This document shows, in pieces, positions 48,054-58,017 of a stretch of DNA of 64,000 nucleotides; positions within the stretch are counted from its first letter, which is position 1, and the number at the start of each line of letters is the position of its first letter. Below the pieces are notes generated by a model, which saw nothing but the letters and a program-made list of their open reading frames with translations, searched no databases and was not told the DNA's origin. Position numbers and translations under genes: made by a program. The stretch spans positions 4,588,001 to 4,652,000 of the forward strand of contig NC_020514.1 of NCBI RefSeq assembly GCF_000347635.1, in the 5' to 3' direction. This DNA is from Paraglaciecola psychrophila 170. GTDB taxonomy: Bacteria > Pseudomonadota > Gammaproteobacteria > Enterobacterales > Alteromonadaceae.

Positions 48054-48278
48054 TTAGCCCCTAGATAACGGACACTCTAGTGTCATTATCACGCTAAATT
48101 GGGTTGGGTGATTATCTGGAGTGAGCACCTGAATTTGATCGTAGTCGATACTTTCTAAGTTAGCTTTAATGCTTGTTTCAAATATCTCATCCTGCTGCCC
48201 GATGATGTTTCCTTGCTCATCTAGCGCATCAAAATCTGGCTGGTGTAGCTGCATAAACTTATCCAATTCTTGAACCAC
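48054..48278 (-). CDS. Hypothetical small acidic frame (74 codons, GTG start)
   Basis: The frame has sensible composition (DEQGNIIGQQDEIFETSIKA, then YDQIQVLTPDNHPTQFSVIM), more protein-like than chance. Only a GTG start is available and no strong ribosome binding site is seen. It follows the broken signal-peptide gene below on the same strand and may be part of it. Confidence 0.35.
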   Translation of the reverse strand: MVQELDKFMQLHQPDFDALDEQGNIIGQQDEIFETSIKANLESIDYDQIQVLTPDNHPTQFSVIMTLECPLSRG

Positions 48279-48320
48279 TACTTCTTATTTTTTCAGCCGT
48301 GATTTATTGATGTGAAAAGA

Positions 48321-48615
48321 TTAATTCGTCTCTTGAATAGCCAATCTTGTTAGCTTTTCAATTTCATCAGAATATAACGTAATGTCCTGCTGAATGTAAT
48401 GAACAGGTAGCTCTAAAGCCTGCATCTGTTGCTGTTTCAGACTGAGATATGCTTCAGCTGTGGGGCGGTCATCGTTTATCGCTAACAATGTCACAATTTT
48501 TAAGAGCAATAACAGAATAGTCACCGGGTTTATTGTTGTCTGACAACGCTGAACGAACTTGGGTTAGTAAAATAGATGCAGCTGAGGCGATAATTATTTT
48601 CGAAGTGATGTTCAT
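48321..48615 (-). pseudogene. Small exported protein, frameshifted
   Basis: The ATG at 48615 has AAAGG in front and starts a signal peptide (MNITSKIIIASAASILLTQV, then RSA). The frame stops at 48482, but a shift at the A3 run of GATAAACGATG joins it to RPTAEAYLSLKQQQMQALEL and YSDEIEKLTRLAIQ, ending at 48321. The repaired product would be about 97 residues, periplasmic and helical. Family unknown. Confidence 0.45.
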
Positions 48616-48774
48616 AGGTAAACCTTTTGTTTGTGTATTCACAAACTAAGTCGAACGCCCCTCTAACAAAATTGCCTCGAGAGAAAGATAAAATATCCTA
48701 AACAATAGGTAAATCGAAAACCATGAACATCTGCTTTTTATCTACCTATCGCTTTATCAGAGTATTCTGCAAGT

Positions 48775-49401
48775 CTAAACTTTGTTCTCAAAAGACACGT
48801 CTTCGTACCAATCATCCATATTGTCGTACATCTCGCCTTTCATAATATAGTACAAAGACTTATGGTAAATCTTAATGTCGTGAAACGGATCTGTTGCTAT
48901 TTTACAAAACCAAACAAGTCCAGATTGCACACCCATGAGTTTAAACAAATGCAACGTTCTGAAGACTATCGCGCCTAACCCCACCACTAACCATATTATC
49001 GCCATGTTATTTACAAATCCGCTGATGTCAGTATTAGTAGTAAATATGCCAAAAAATGTGGGTTCAAAAAAAAGCACTATTGGGACTAATGCCCATATAG
49101 ATAACAACACAACCTTACGTTGCAGGTTGTATCCCACTTTGACGCTTTCTTTATAATTGTGAGTAGTCTTGTTTACTTCGTCATAGGTCTTAGGTTCAAA
49201 AAAGAAGTGTCCGGTTTGACGCAGTACCATAGCCAACAACCATCCCACTAGAGCGGCGGCTGCAGGATAGTAAAACACCAAAATGTAGCTTGCGATAAAA
49301 CAACTGGCGCTGAGTAAGTGCAAAAATTGGTTAATTCTATTGTGGTGATAATAGCGGTGGTCATCCCAACGTTGCTTTTGTAGTTCTTCAAAAAAGGTCA
49401 T
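48775..49401 (-). CDS. Mpo1-like (DUF962-type) membrane protein
   Basis: A 208-residue protein with about four to five membrane segments. The motifs HRYYHHNRINQFLHLL and VLRQTGHFFFEPKTYDEV match the Mpo1/DUF962 pattern (HxxxNxxxHxxG-like, then GHFFFE), whose histidines bind iron. Yeast Mpo1 performs alpha-oxidation of 2-hydroxy fatty acids. Bacterial roles are unknown. It is the last gene of the lipid-like operon, 61 bases after the decarboxylase gene, and may act on the same lipids. Confidence 0.65.
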   Translation of the reverse strand: MTFFEELQKQRWDDHRYYHHNRINQFLHLLSASCFIASYILVFYYPAAAALVGWLLAMVLRQTGHFFFEPKTYDEVNKTTHNYKESVKVGYNLQRKVVLLSIWALVPIVLFFEPTFFGIFTTNTDISGFVNNMAIIWLVVGLGAIVFRTLHLFKLMGVQSGLVWFCKIATDPFHDIKIYHKSLYYIMKGEMYDNMDDWYEDVSFENKV

Positions 49402-49462
49402 GTTGTTACCTATTAGTGGTTATTCAGTTAAAAATCAACGGTTTACTTGCACCGCGTTAGTG

Positions 49463-50341
49463 TTATGGAAAACTGGTTAGATGACCGGTAAGCAGGGGTT
49501 GCCCCATTTTTATCAGTTTGCCCTTTTCAATGCCTTCGCAAAATTGATAGTTACTGGTGGCAAATAATATAATAGTAGAGCCATGCTGGAAGTAGCCCAT
49601 TTCATCACCTTTATTAAACTGGGCATCACAGGGAATATTATTTGGGCCTTGGTATTTTAAATCTAGGACCTGAGGTAAAAAGTTAAACTTCATGCTCGCC
49701 ACTAAAATTGCGGCAACTGGCACTAATGCAATGCAGCTGGTTGGGTGATTGCTGTGCAATTCAACTACTGCTCGCTCGTTTTTACAGAACAGTTTTTCTA
49801 TGCGTTTAAGCGCAACCGGATTAACGTTCCAAGTGTCACCCGATATGTAGGTAACCATGCTAACAGAACAATCAACAGGTGCATGAAATCGATGGTACAT
49901 ACTAGATTTCAAACGTAAGGTTATATATTTACCATTTCGGTATTTATGATTCATATGTAAATTCGGAATTAACTCATTGATATCATATGGAAAACCTTTA
50001 GCTTGAAAGACCTGCGTACCTTGGATATCACCATGTTCACCAATAATTGCATCGCACGGGCTAATGACTCGCTCAGGATGTTTGGCGATAGGTCTTAACC
50101 CGTCTTTTAACTCACGTGTAAAACAGTCACCTAAACTCGTGAAATGTTGTTTTTTTGCATCTTGAAGCCTTAAGTCTTCGGCAAATAAAGACCATAGCCA
50201 AATTGAAAACTTGGTTAATAGTGGACTTTGTATTTGGCTATACCAGCCCATAAAAAAGGTTAACCATCTTCTTGGAATGCGATTGGTTAACAAAAAATTA
50301 AGCTGCTCACGTTTAGATAAGCTTTGCACACGGGTGTTCAC
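49463..50341 (-). CDS. Phosphatidylserine decarboxylase-related protein
   Basis: A 292-residue pyruvoyl-enzyme precursor of the PSD type. Seen: VISPCDAIIGEHGD, SMYHRFHAPVDCSVSMVTYI (catalytic His) and the self-cleavage motif GYFQHGSTIILFA, where Ser255 would give the pyruvoyl group (HGST in place of E. coli LGST). The family makes phosphatidylethanolamine. Here it starts with GTG only two bases after the PHP-glycosyltransferase stop, an unusual place for the housekeeping psd, so it may be a specialised paralog for another serine- or amino-carboxylate lipid. Full length with both chains. Confidence 0.85.
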   Translation of the reverse strand: MNTRVQSLSKREQLNFLLTNRIPRRWLTFFMGWYSQIQSPLLTKFSIWLWSLFAEDLRLQDAKKQHFTSLGDCFTRELKDGLRPIAKHPERVISPCDAIIGEHGDIQGTQVFQAKGFPYDINELIPNLHMNHKYRNGKYITLRLKSSMYHRFHAPVDCSVSMVTYISGDTWNVNPVALKRIEKLFCKNERAVVELHSNHPTSCIALVPVAAILVASMKFNFLPQVLDLKYQGPNNIPCDAQFNKGDEMGYFQHGSTIILFATSNYQFCEGIEKGKLIKMGQPLLTGHLTSFP

Positions 50342-50343
50342 GC

Positions 50344-53052
50344 TTAAGCCACCGTTCTTTGATTGTTGTACATAATAGGTAGTTCTAAACCCATGTCTTG
50401 CAAAAATTGCTGCATGATAGGTTCTGCCTGATATTCAGAGGCCCTTTGCAGGGCTTTTTGCTGCATATTATGCTGTATATCTGGATGTAAAAAATACTCA
50501 ATGATTTTTGAGCTCATTCCGGCAATATCATCCACCAAATAGCCATTTTTATTATGTTGGATAATGTCTTTAGGCCCTTTGCAGTTGTAAGCAACAGTAG
50601 GCATACCATGTACAAAGGCCTCTAAAATCACATTGCCAAAGGTATCAAAACGTGACGGGAACACAAATAAATCTAAACCTAAGTACAAGGCTGTTAGCTG
50701 CTTTTTGTTTTGCCAACCTAAAAATATGGCATCGGGTAATATTTGCTTAAGTTGCTCTTGAGCAGGGCCTGAACCCGCCACCACAATTCTTAGCTTAGGA
50801 ATACGCTTTTTAGCTCGTTCAACAATTTCAGGTAAGTCCAAAATTCCTTTCTCTTTGCTTAACCTGCAGGCAATAAACAACACCGGAGTATCATCATTTG
50901 CACCTGGGATAATGCTGGCTTTGCTGATTTTGTGCAGACCTACATCTCTTGGCTGGGTGTGGTGAGAAGTCAAAAACACCTTATCTTCCTTGAGTTGCAT
51001 TTCGTGCCCTGTTAGCCAGTCTTTGTGTTCACTATTGAGCACAAAGACACCATCGTATCGATTGTACAAGGCGCGCATTAAGCGTCTAACTCTGTCTCTT
51101 TCGTGTTGATTGAGGTCGGTGGTATGTTTAATGAAGTCCACCCAATCGGTGTGCATAAAGAAGTAACTAGGCACGTTGAACATTTGTTGAATAAACAGTG
51201 ATACCGCTGCCATTGGACCTTCTGTTGAACAAATAATTCTGTCGTAACCGCCTGTATAAAAAATATTAGCAATTTCCATTAAGTCGGGTATGCGAATTTT
51301 TTGTTCACCATAACGATGCACTTCAAATTCAGTGATCGGACGTACCACATGTAAATGTGAGGTGGGTTTTGCATCTGCGTGACAGATCAAAAAATCGACT
51401 GGTAAGTCAGCTCGTTGAATTTCTTTGAGCTTGCCAGACAAGGATGTTGAGACGCCGTTTTTGTCGAGCAATGTGTCGGTTAGATATAGGGCGCGGTTGG
51501 AATGCTGATTTTTCCCTAAATGTTGAGCAAATTGATTGAGCAATTGACGATTTTGATACAACACCCGGGTCGATGCCAAGGTAGAGCCCGCCAAAATCAA
51601 ACTGATTAGGATGGGGAAGGATAATTTATCTAATAACTTTTCAATTCGGATATTGCTCATATTATCTTGGCGTTTTCCTTCACCCAAAAATAACGCTGTA
51701 AGTTGGCTAGGAATTTCAATCTTACGGGTTATCTCTTCAGTAGAAAAACTGTCCAAGCGGATGCCTTTACTGTCTTTAATCGCACTTTCTATCCTTTGTG
51801 CAATCAGTCGATTGAGATGAGTAAACAAGTCTTTTATGGCAAGGTTAGTGGTGTCGGTGAACGCTTCAAGACCCTCTTTTCTACTGTCAGCGATTTTTTC
51901 TAATTGGGTAATACAAAACCTATAGTCTTTAGACACTTGCCACTTGAGTAACTTATTAGGTTTTTTACCTTGCAGTGATTCGTGGACAAAAGAGAAGAAC
52001 TTCATGGTTTTTTTATGTTTTTGCATTTCTAACAAAAGGTTACTGATCACAAAACAGCCAATTTTGTCCCATGTTGAACCACGGTGAAGCATGATTCTAA
52101 ACAAGCCAGGATCTTTAATTTTAGTCGCCACCTGTGAAAAATAATCTAGCAACGCAATATTGAGCTTTTGATTCTCACCCACTTGACCAAAAGGTGCGAC
52201 ATCACCATTTTTCATAGCTTCTAATGCCAGTTCAGAAGCGGGGGTGGTTTTAAGACGCTCGGCCAAATTGTCGATATATAAGTACGAACCACACTGCCCT
52301 GCAAAAATGCCAGTGTGATCATCAGAGCCTCCGGTTAACACTTTAGGTGTATAAGGATCAACAGCAAAGTCGGCAGGGTTGAGATTATGTTTTCTGGCGT
52401 AACTGAGAATTTTTTCGGGGCTGAGATTTTGCACCCAGTTTAGTGTCAGCACGCTCTGCCACAGATCTCTTTGTCCGTTTAACACTTCAAAACGCACAAA
52501 CATCACCGCAAGCTTTTCAAACAGGCTTAGGTCAATTTTTCCGTTACGAGTATAAAAGTATAGAGGGTGCGGCATAATGACAGGCAGGTCTTGGGCCGCA
52601 GCATAACGCAAAAATTCATACACGTTTTGACGCTTGGTATTGAGTATCACTTCCTGCTCTTGGCTAAATCCATAGGTTAAAACGTGAATAAACAAATCGT
52701 ACTCTGGAAAAAAACAGGTAAATTCTGCAGCAACCAATACATCGATGCCTTTCGCCTTGAGATCCCAACAAGAACGCGCATTATTATGGTTAGTAATGGT
52801 GATGACTTGGCTTCCGTTATCTTTGAGCAACTTGACCAATTTTTTGGTTTTTAACCATGTTTCAGGCAACCTGAGGATACGCCCCCATAATTCGTCTGGT
52901 ACATCGCTATTGTGGTCATGGCAATGAAAATCAATTTTCAAACAATTTTCTGAGGCAAACCTCTGGCTCTGCTGTTGTAAAAAAATATCAAATTCAACGT
53001 GTAAAGACGGCCTAAAACTCTGCTCTTGTCGCTTATCTTTTTTGATTAACAT
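50344..53052 (-). CDS. Fusion of PHP-type phosphoesterase and GT4 glycosyltransferase
   Basis: A 902-residue protein. The N-terminal domain (about 35-290) is PHP: LKIDFHCHDHNSD (His43, His45, Asp46), ITITNHNNARSCW, VIMPHPLYFY and LTGGSDDHTGIFAG hold the metal ligands. The middle (about 300-500) is helical with one possible membrane segment near SFPILISLILAGSTLAST. The C-terminal part (about 520-890) is a GT-B glycosyltransferase family 4: FYTGGYDRIICSTEGPM, FIACRLSKEKGILDL and the donor site FPSRFDTFGNVILEAFVHG (Glu811). It is coupled to both neighbours by two-base gaps. PHP plus GT4 in one chain is uncommon. The acceptor is unknown. Confidence 0.85.
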   Translation of the reverse strand: MLIKKDKRQEQSFRPSLHVEFDIFLQQQSQRFASENCLKIDFHCHDHNSDVPDELWGRILRLPETWLKTKKLVKLLKDNGSQVITITNHNNARSCWDLKAKGIDVLVAAEFTCFFPEYDLFIHVLTYGFSQEQEVILNTKRQNVYEFLRYAAAQDLPVIMPHPLYFYTRNGKIDLSLFEKLAVMFVRFEVLNGQRDLWQSVLTLNWVQNLSPEKILSYARKHNLNPADFAVDPYTPKVLTGGSDDHTGIFAGQCGSYLYIDNLAERLKTTPASELALEAMKNGDVAPFGQVGENQKLNIALLDYFSQVATKIKDPGLFRIMLHRGSTWDKIGCFVISNLLLEMQKHKKTMKFFSFVHESLQGKKPNKLLKWQVSKDYRFCITQLEKIADSRKEGLEAFTDTTNLAIKDLFTHLNRLIAQRIESAIKDSKGIRLDSFSTEEITRKIEIPSQLTALFLGEGKRQDNMSNIRIEKLLDKLSFPILISLILAGSTLASTRVLYQNRQLLNQFAQHLGKNQHSNRALYLTDTLLDKNGVSTSLSGKLKEIQRADLPVDFLICHADAKPTSHLHVVRPITEFEVHRYGEQKIRIPDLMEIANIFYTGGYDRIICSTEGPMAAVSLFIQQMFNVPSYFFMHTDWVDFIKHTTDLNQHERDRVRRLMRALYNRYDGVFVLNSEHKDWLTGHEMQLKEDKVFLTSHHTQPRDVGLHKISKASIIPGANDDTPVLFIACRLSKEKGILDLPEIVERAKKRIPKLRIVVAGSGPAQEQLKQILPDAIFLGWQNKKQLTALYLGLDLFVFPSRFDTFGNVILEAFVHGMPTVAYNCKGPKDIIQHNKNGYLVDDIAGMSSKIIEYFLHPDIQHNMQQKALQRASEYQAEPIMQQFLQDMGLELPIMYNNQRTVA

Positions 53053-53054
53053 AT

Positions 53055-54842
53055 TTAACCTACCTGGTTTGTGTTGTTATTAGGCGGCACTACAAATTCA
53101 GCTGCTGTTAAAGATTCATTGGTTAGATTGACCGAGCATTTAAGCTTACTCAGCGGTGCAGGTAATAAGGGACGTAAAACAGGGCTTAGTATAGGAAACA
53201 TGGCGGCCAACATATCCCCTAAAAATTGCCGCTTGATCGCTTTATTAGTCAACTCAAGATGTGACCACCACCATCCGTCTTGCGACATCTGTTGTGCCGC
53301 TTTGACAAAACACTCAATTACCTGCTCAAATTCTTCGTCGGTGTAACTAAAACTCATGATAAACCGGCCAGTGCCTGTCCAACTGAGCTCCAGGCCGGCA
53401 TGACGCAAATAGAATTGCAACATCCAGTTGTAACGACTTGGCTGGGTATAAATCACCGACAAAATAGAATGCATATTAGTAATTTTAAGAGGAAGTTTTT
53501 CGACTAATAACCGCTGATTAAAGTCAGCCACCCGTTCATTCCAAAGCGATTCAGATGCTTGATACAAGGCTTGTATCTCGGGTAGTCGAGTTCGCCTGAG
53601 GAATTCATTCATGGCCCCCATCACATAAGGATGAGAATTAAAGGTGCCTCGCGCAAATGATACATCTACTGGCTTATCATCTTTAAAACGTTTCATTAAG
53701 GAATAGGTACCTGCCAACACCCCTACCGGATAACCACCGCCTAAGGTTTTGCCGTAGGTCACCATGTCCGCCTGAACGCCAAAGAAACCTTGCGCGCCTC
53801 GATAACTTAATCTAAACCCTGTGAACACTTCATCAAATATCAATACGATATTTTTTTGAGTACAGATTTTCCTGATCCTGCATAACCAATAGCTATACGC
53901 AGCTTTATCAAAATGGGTATCACGGTCGCTAGCAATCAGCGACACGTCTGATGCTGAATCGGCATTAGGATGAAAAGCTTGTAACGGATTAATTAATATA
54001 CAGGCTATATCTTTGCGAGTTTTAAGCACATGCAAAGTGCGTTCACTTAAATCAGCCAAGGTATACACGTCGTGGGTTGCTCGATTATTACCAATGCCCG
54101 GCTGTACGCCATCCCACCAGCCGTGATAAGCACCGCATAGTCTAACAAGGTGTGTTTTGCCTGTGTGATATCGAGCTAGCCGCACCGCTTGCATCACGGC
54201 TTCAGTACCCGACATATGAAAGGAGACTTCGTCTAAACCCGATATTTGTTTGATCAGTGCTACATTTTCGCCAATAACAGGATGATATGCACCAAGCACT
54301 GGTCCCAACAATTTGGTTTTCTGAGCACCGACTTCCATACATTCTTTATAAAAATCATAACCAAACACGTTTACGCCGTATGAGCCTGACAAGTCATAAC
54401 GCCAGTTTCCATCCAAATCTTTTATTTGGCTGCCTTTGGTTTCATCTGCGATAGAGCCAAGTTTGAATATTTTGCTTAAGCGATTTCGAAATGGAAAAGG
54501 GATACGGTAGTGGCTGGTAAAACGTACATCTGAAATACTCTTTTCTATGGACTCACAATAAGCCAAGGTTTTTATAGATTGTTTGGCTAACTTGTCCTGT
54601 AACCTTTGCATGCCTGCTCGCCTGAGTTGAGCAATATTATTAGGTGCACCATCAGTGCTAAAATACTTGGAGTCAGTATAAGTAAAAAAGGGGATTTTTC
54701 TGGCTATACGCCGCGACCATTTACTGTGGCCTCGAAGAGAGGGGTGTTTAGCGCGAGAGAGCTGCAGACGGATGAATGCCTTTGATACGAGGTAACATCC
54801 CAACAGAATTAAAACAAAATAAACGATGTAATTGAATTGCAT
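53055..54842 (-). CDS. Class III aminotransferase with membrane anchor
   Basis: A 595-residue PLP enzyme. Residues about 5-22 form an N-terminal membrane segment, and about 110 residues follow before the aminotransferase domain. Domain motifs: DLSGSYGVNVFGYDFYKE, SFHMSGTEAVMQAVRLARYH, CGAYHGWWDGVQPG, IVLIFDEVFTGFRL and YGKTLGGGYPVGVLAG (Lys365). The type is near glutamate-1-semialdehyde aminomutases and PKS-linked aminotransferases. A C-terminal extension of about 70 residues is Pro-rich. First gene of the operon. An amino-lipid or amino-sugar product is a reasonable guess. Confidence 0.85.
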   Translation of the reverse strand: MQFNYIVYFVLILLGCYLVSKAFIRLQLSRAKHPSLRGHSKWSRRIARKIPFFTYTDSKYFSTDGAPNNIAQLRRAGMQRLQDKLAKQSIKTLAYCESIEKSISDVRFTSHYRIPFPFRNRLSKIFKLGSIADETKGSQIKDLDGNWRYDLSGSYGVNVFGYDFYKECMEVGAQKTKLLGPVLGAYHPVIGENVALIKQISGLDEVSFHMSGTEAVMQAVRLARYHTGKTHLVRLCGAYHGWWDGVQPGIGNNRATHDVYTLADLSERTLHVLKTRKDIACILINPLQAFHPNADSASDVSLIASDRDTHFDKAAYSYWLCRIRKICTQKNIVLIFDEVFTGFRLSYRGAQGFFGVQADMVTYGKTLGGGYPVGVLAGTYSLMKRFKDDKPVDVSFARGTFNSHPYVMGAMNEFLRRTRLPEIQALYQASESLWNERVADFNQRLLVEKLPLKITNMHSILSVIYTQPSRYNWMLQFYLRHAGLELSWTGTGRFIMSFSYTDEEFEQVIECFVKAAQQMSQDGWWWSHLELTNKAIKRQFLGDMLAAMFPILSPVLRPLLPAPLSKLKCSVNLTNESLTAAEFVVPPNNNTNQVG

Positions 54843-54983
54843 ATGTTTAGCTTAAGCCAACAGGTTTAGCTTAAGCTAACATCGCAGTTTGAATAAATTA
54901 TTTCACTTTTGATACCGTTTGATGACAACTGCTTGAGTGGTCATCAAACAGTCTGGTTTTGTCTCTATTCTATTTCCTGCTGT

Positions 54984-57758
54984 TTATCGTAAAGGTTTAG
55001 CATGGGCCGCAGCCCTAAAGATACTGTTAGTTAACAACACATTTAATCCATCTAAATACGCACGTGTTGTAGGCTCTTGAGTAAAACTCACAAGCATGCC
55101 TTTTCCAAGGGGTTGATGAATAAGAAAAGGTTTATACGCTAGCTGTTCCTTGTTTTCTTGCCACAGGTATCCACTTGCTAAGACAGTTTCGGGGCCACTA
55201 AACCATGCAACGTTTTTACCTGACTTAAGGGTGATGGGTGCATAAATATCACGGCCTAAGACCAAGGCTACAACATTTTTATTCACCCCAGCTGTCAACC
55301 AATGTTCTTGATCAACTTCAACATTGGCTAATATACCTGCTACATTGTCAGGACTTTGTTGTTTGACTTCGCTGGCATCAAGTAAATCTTGTTTCTCAGT
55401 AAATAACTGACCTTTTGCCCTTGACTTGTTTTTCTCTGCTGACCCTTTATCTACTGATTTTTTATTTTCTGATTTTTTATAAGCAAATTCTCGTTTCACA
55501 TCCAATAATGCCACATCACTGGAGGCAACAAATTGTGTGGCTTTTCCGAAAGTCACCAACACACCGCCATTTTGGACCCAGTTTTTTAAGTTTTTTATCG
55601 CAGATTTATCAAAGCTTTTTTGATAATCGCCAGAAGGTAAAATCAACACCTGATAATTTGCCAAATTGGACTTAGTTAACATGTTAATCCGAATGGCCGT
55701 CACCGGATAATTTAGTTGCCTCTCAATCACAAAACGGGTATTACCTGCGCTTTGTGGGTAAACTGGCTCGTCCCATGCCATAGCCACTTTGGGTGCGCTC
55801 ATTGTGACGGTGTTGTTACTGCCAAAACTAGGGCCATCTATAACCCAACTGCTATCGACACCAATAACTGACGCACCGGTTTGATTAGCCAGTGATAACA
55901 CTACGTCTGCGTAATCTGCCTTATTTACACGTCTTTCAATAATCAGACTGCCTGCTGGAAAGGCCTGTTTGTTCTCTAATACAAATGCTTTATCTGCACT
56001 TTTAACCACTAAACCTTGTTGCAGAGCACCGGTCAAAAATCTAACTGCAGCCATGTCGCCCCAAGCAACAAGGAAGGCAACGGAGGCTTTGGGATTTGAC
56101 ACATTACCCGACAGTTTGTGGGTTTCGTCAATACTGATGCTGTTGACTTTGATTGCTTTGTTGCAAGCATCCGTTTCAATATTAAACATTAAGGGCAATG
56201 ACCAAGCCGTTACATCGTAGATTTCATCGTTCAATAAACGCGCTCTGCGACGTTCTTGTTCTTTAATAAATTCGTCAGGCATATTCACTTGCTCAGTAAA
56301 GGTGGTTTTAACAAACTTCCCTCTGGGTTGCGCTGTGTCTATCCAGTAAGTGCCAGCAGAATAATCTTTGCCGCATGCTTTAAATGACTCCGTTGACTGG
56401 TTTACCTCTACACCATGACGTGCCATTAATGTGGCGAGTTTATGAGCCCCAGCCCTATCTCGCTGCATTGGCAAAAGATACACTCGCTCTTTTTTGTCTG
56501 CTTTGCCGCTGGCGATAGCATCGACTTGATACTGATAAAAATCTTTCAATAATTTGGCATGATTGTCAGCCACACCTTCAGCTGTTGAGATGGAGGCGAC
56601 AAAATGTTTATGTACCGTGTCTTTGTAGGTTAAGAGTTCGCCGTTTTGTTTCTTAAACCCCATTCCTCGCGCCGAGCCCACTTCGTAAGTCGAAGCAGAC
56701 GCACCATAAAATGTGGGCCAACTATCACCATATCCTGGGTAAAAAGCGTCGTAGACTTCGCGGGTAAAATAATCAAAACCAAAACGATCAAAATGTTTAC
56801 CGTGATTACGGCCTATCAAGCCGATATTGTCTATTTGGTTTTGGCTCATATTAGGATTAAACGGTTGCGCAGATGGAGCAAAAAAATAACTGTTGTCTCC
56901 TCCCATCTCATGTAAATCAATCACCACTAACGGCCGGTAATGGTTCAGTATCTTCACTTTTCCAGCCGTCTCAGGTTGGGTAATCGCCAACCAGTCTCGA
57001 TTCATGTCAAATAAGTAGTGATTGGTGCGTCCTTTTGGCCAAGGTTCATTTTGCTCAGCACTTATTCGGTCGCTACTGTGCTCAAGACCAACAGTGGCAT
57101 AATATCGCTGGGTGAACCGCGCTCTGCCATCTGGATTTTGTAAGGGGTCAATGAACACTAACGTGTTACTTAAGATTTTTTTGTTGGTCGCTTCATCAGG
57201 GGCTGCAAGTAAATGATAAGCGGTCATCATAGCGGCATCAGTGCTGCTTATTTCATTACCGTGCACACCATACTCTAACCAAACAGAACTGGGTAAAACT
57301 GATTGAAGTGCTTTAGCTTGTTGTTTATTTGTGACTCTGGGATCTGACAATTTTTGCATGTTTTTAGCAAAACCGTCGAGGTTTTTGATGAGTTCTGGGG
57401 CACCAATTGCGGCGTAAATCAGTTTTCTTCCTTCCCATGTTCTCCCGTATTCAAACAACTTGATACGCTCGGGAGCAGCCGACTCTAAGGCTTCAAAAAA
57501 ACGTAACATATCGGCATAGCTGGTTATGCGCTCGCCCACTTTGTAACCGAGTACCTGAGTATGGGTCGGAATGTTGGTGTTGTATTCGGTATTAGGCCAA
57601 AGATCATATTCTTCAGTCGCGACTTCAGTTGCCCAAAGGCTGCTTGCAAACACCAAGCAAACACTGCTGGCAAGCCACAATCCGACAATCACAGATAACC
57701 TGTTTTTCATCAGTGTTACAAAAGCAAATAAAGTAAAAAAAGTAAAAAAACGGTTCAA
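54984..57758 (-). CDS. M14-family zinc carboxypeptidase, exported
   Basis: A 924-residue protein. It begins with hydrophobic N-terminal segments and a signal cut near LWATE. The M14 domain (about 60-420) has the zinc site GVHGNEISS (His166, Glu169) and its third ligand in VIDLHEMGG (His283), with LEYGVHGNE preceding. The rest is a glutamine-amidotransferase-like domain (about 660-920) containing NYQVLILPSGDYQKSF and NWVQNGGVLVTFG. The TTG at 57758 has a strong AGGAG at good spacing, while the ATG at 57710 has none, so the TTG is preferred. Probably degrades peptides in the periplasm or outside. Confidence 0.9.
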   Translation of the reverse strand: MNRFFTFFTLFAFVTLMKNRLSVIVGLWLASSVCLVFASSLWATEVATEEYDLWPNTEYNTNIPTHTQVLGYKVGERITSYADMLRFFEALESAAPERIKLFEYGRTWEGRKLIYAAIGAPELIKNLDGFAKNMQKLSDPRVTNKQQAKALQSVLPSSVWLEYGVHGNEISSTDAAMMTAYHLLAAPDEATNKKILSNTLVFIDPLQNPDGRARFTQRYYATVGLEHSSDRISAEQNEPWPKGRTNHYLFDMNRDWLAITQPETAGKVKILNHYRPLVVIDLHEMGGDNSYFFAPSAQPFNPNMSQNQIDNIGLIGRNHGKHFDRFGFDYFTREVYDAFYPGYGDSWPTFYGASASTYEVGSARGMGFKKQNGELLTYKDTVHKHFVASISTAEGVADNHAKLLKDFYQYQVDAIASGKADKKERVYLLPMQRDRAGAHKLATLMARHGVEVNQSTESFKACGKDYSAGTYWIDTAQPRGKFVKTTFTEQVNMPDEFIKEQERRRARLLNDEIYDVTAWSLPLMFNIETDACNKAIKVNSISIDETHKLSGNVSNPKASVAFLVAWGDMAAVRFLTGALQQGLVVKSADKAFVLENKQAFPAGSLIIERRVNKADYADVVLSLANQTGASVIGVDSSWVIDGPSFGSNNTVTMSAPKVAMAWDEPVYPQSAGNTRFVIERQLNYPVTAIRINMLTKSNLANYQVLILPSGDYQKSFDKSAIKNLKNWVQNGGVLVTFGKATQFVASSDVALLDVKREFAYKKSENKKSVDKGSAEKNKSRAKGQLFTEKQDLLDASEVKQQSPDNVAGILANVEVDQEHWLTAGVNKNVVALVLGRDIYAPITLKSGKNVAWFSGPETVLASGYLWQENKEQLAYKPFLIHQPLGKGMLVSFTQEPTTRAYLDGLNVLLTNSIFRAAAHAKPLR

Positions 57759-58017
57759 AATAAACTCCTAAAAAACAACGGCTGAATTGCGACTCATCAT
57801 AAGTCGATAATAAGTATCACTTAAAATACATTAGCATGACTTATTATTTATGTTTCTGTTTGACGTCAGTCCTAAAAAAAGCAAGTAACTGACTTCATCA
57901 TATCAAAAAATAACTTGCAAAAATAAGTGTACACTTACTCTTAATCACTACTAATCAGTAACATTACAATTTAAACCGACACACACATAATAATGTAATG
58001 TCGCAGCAAAGAGTAAC

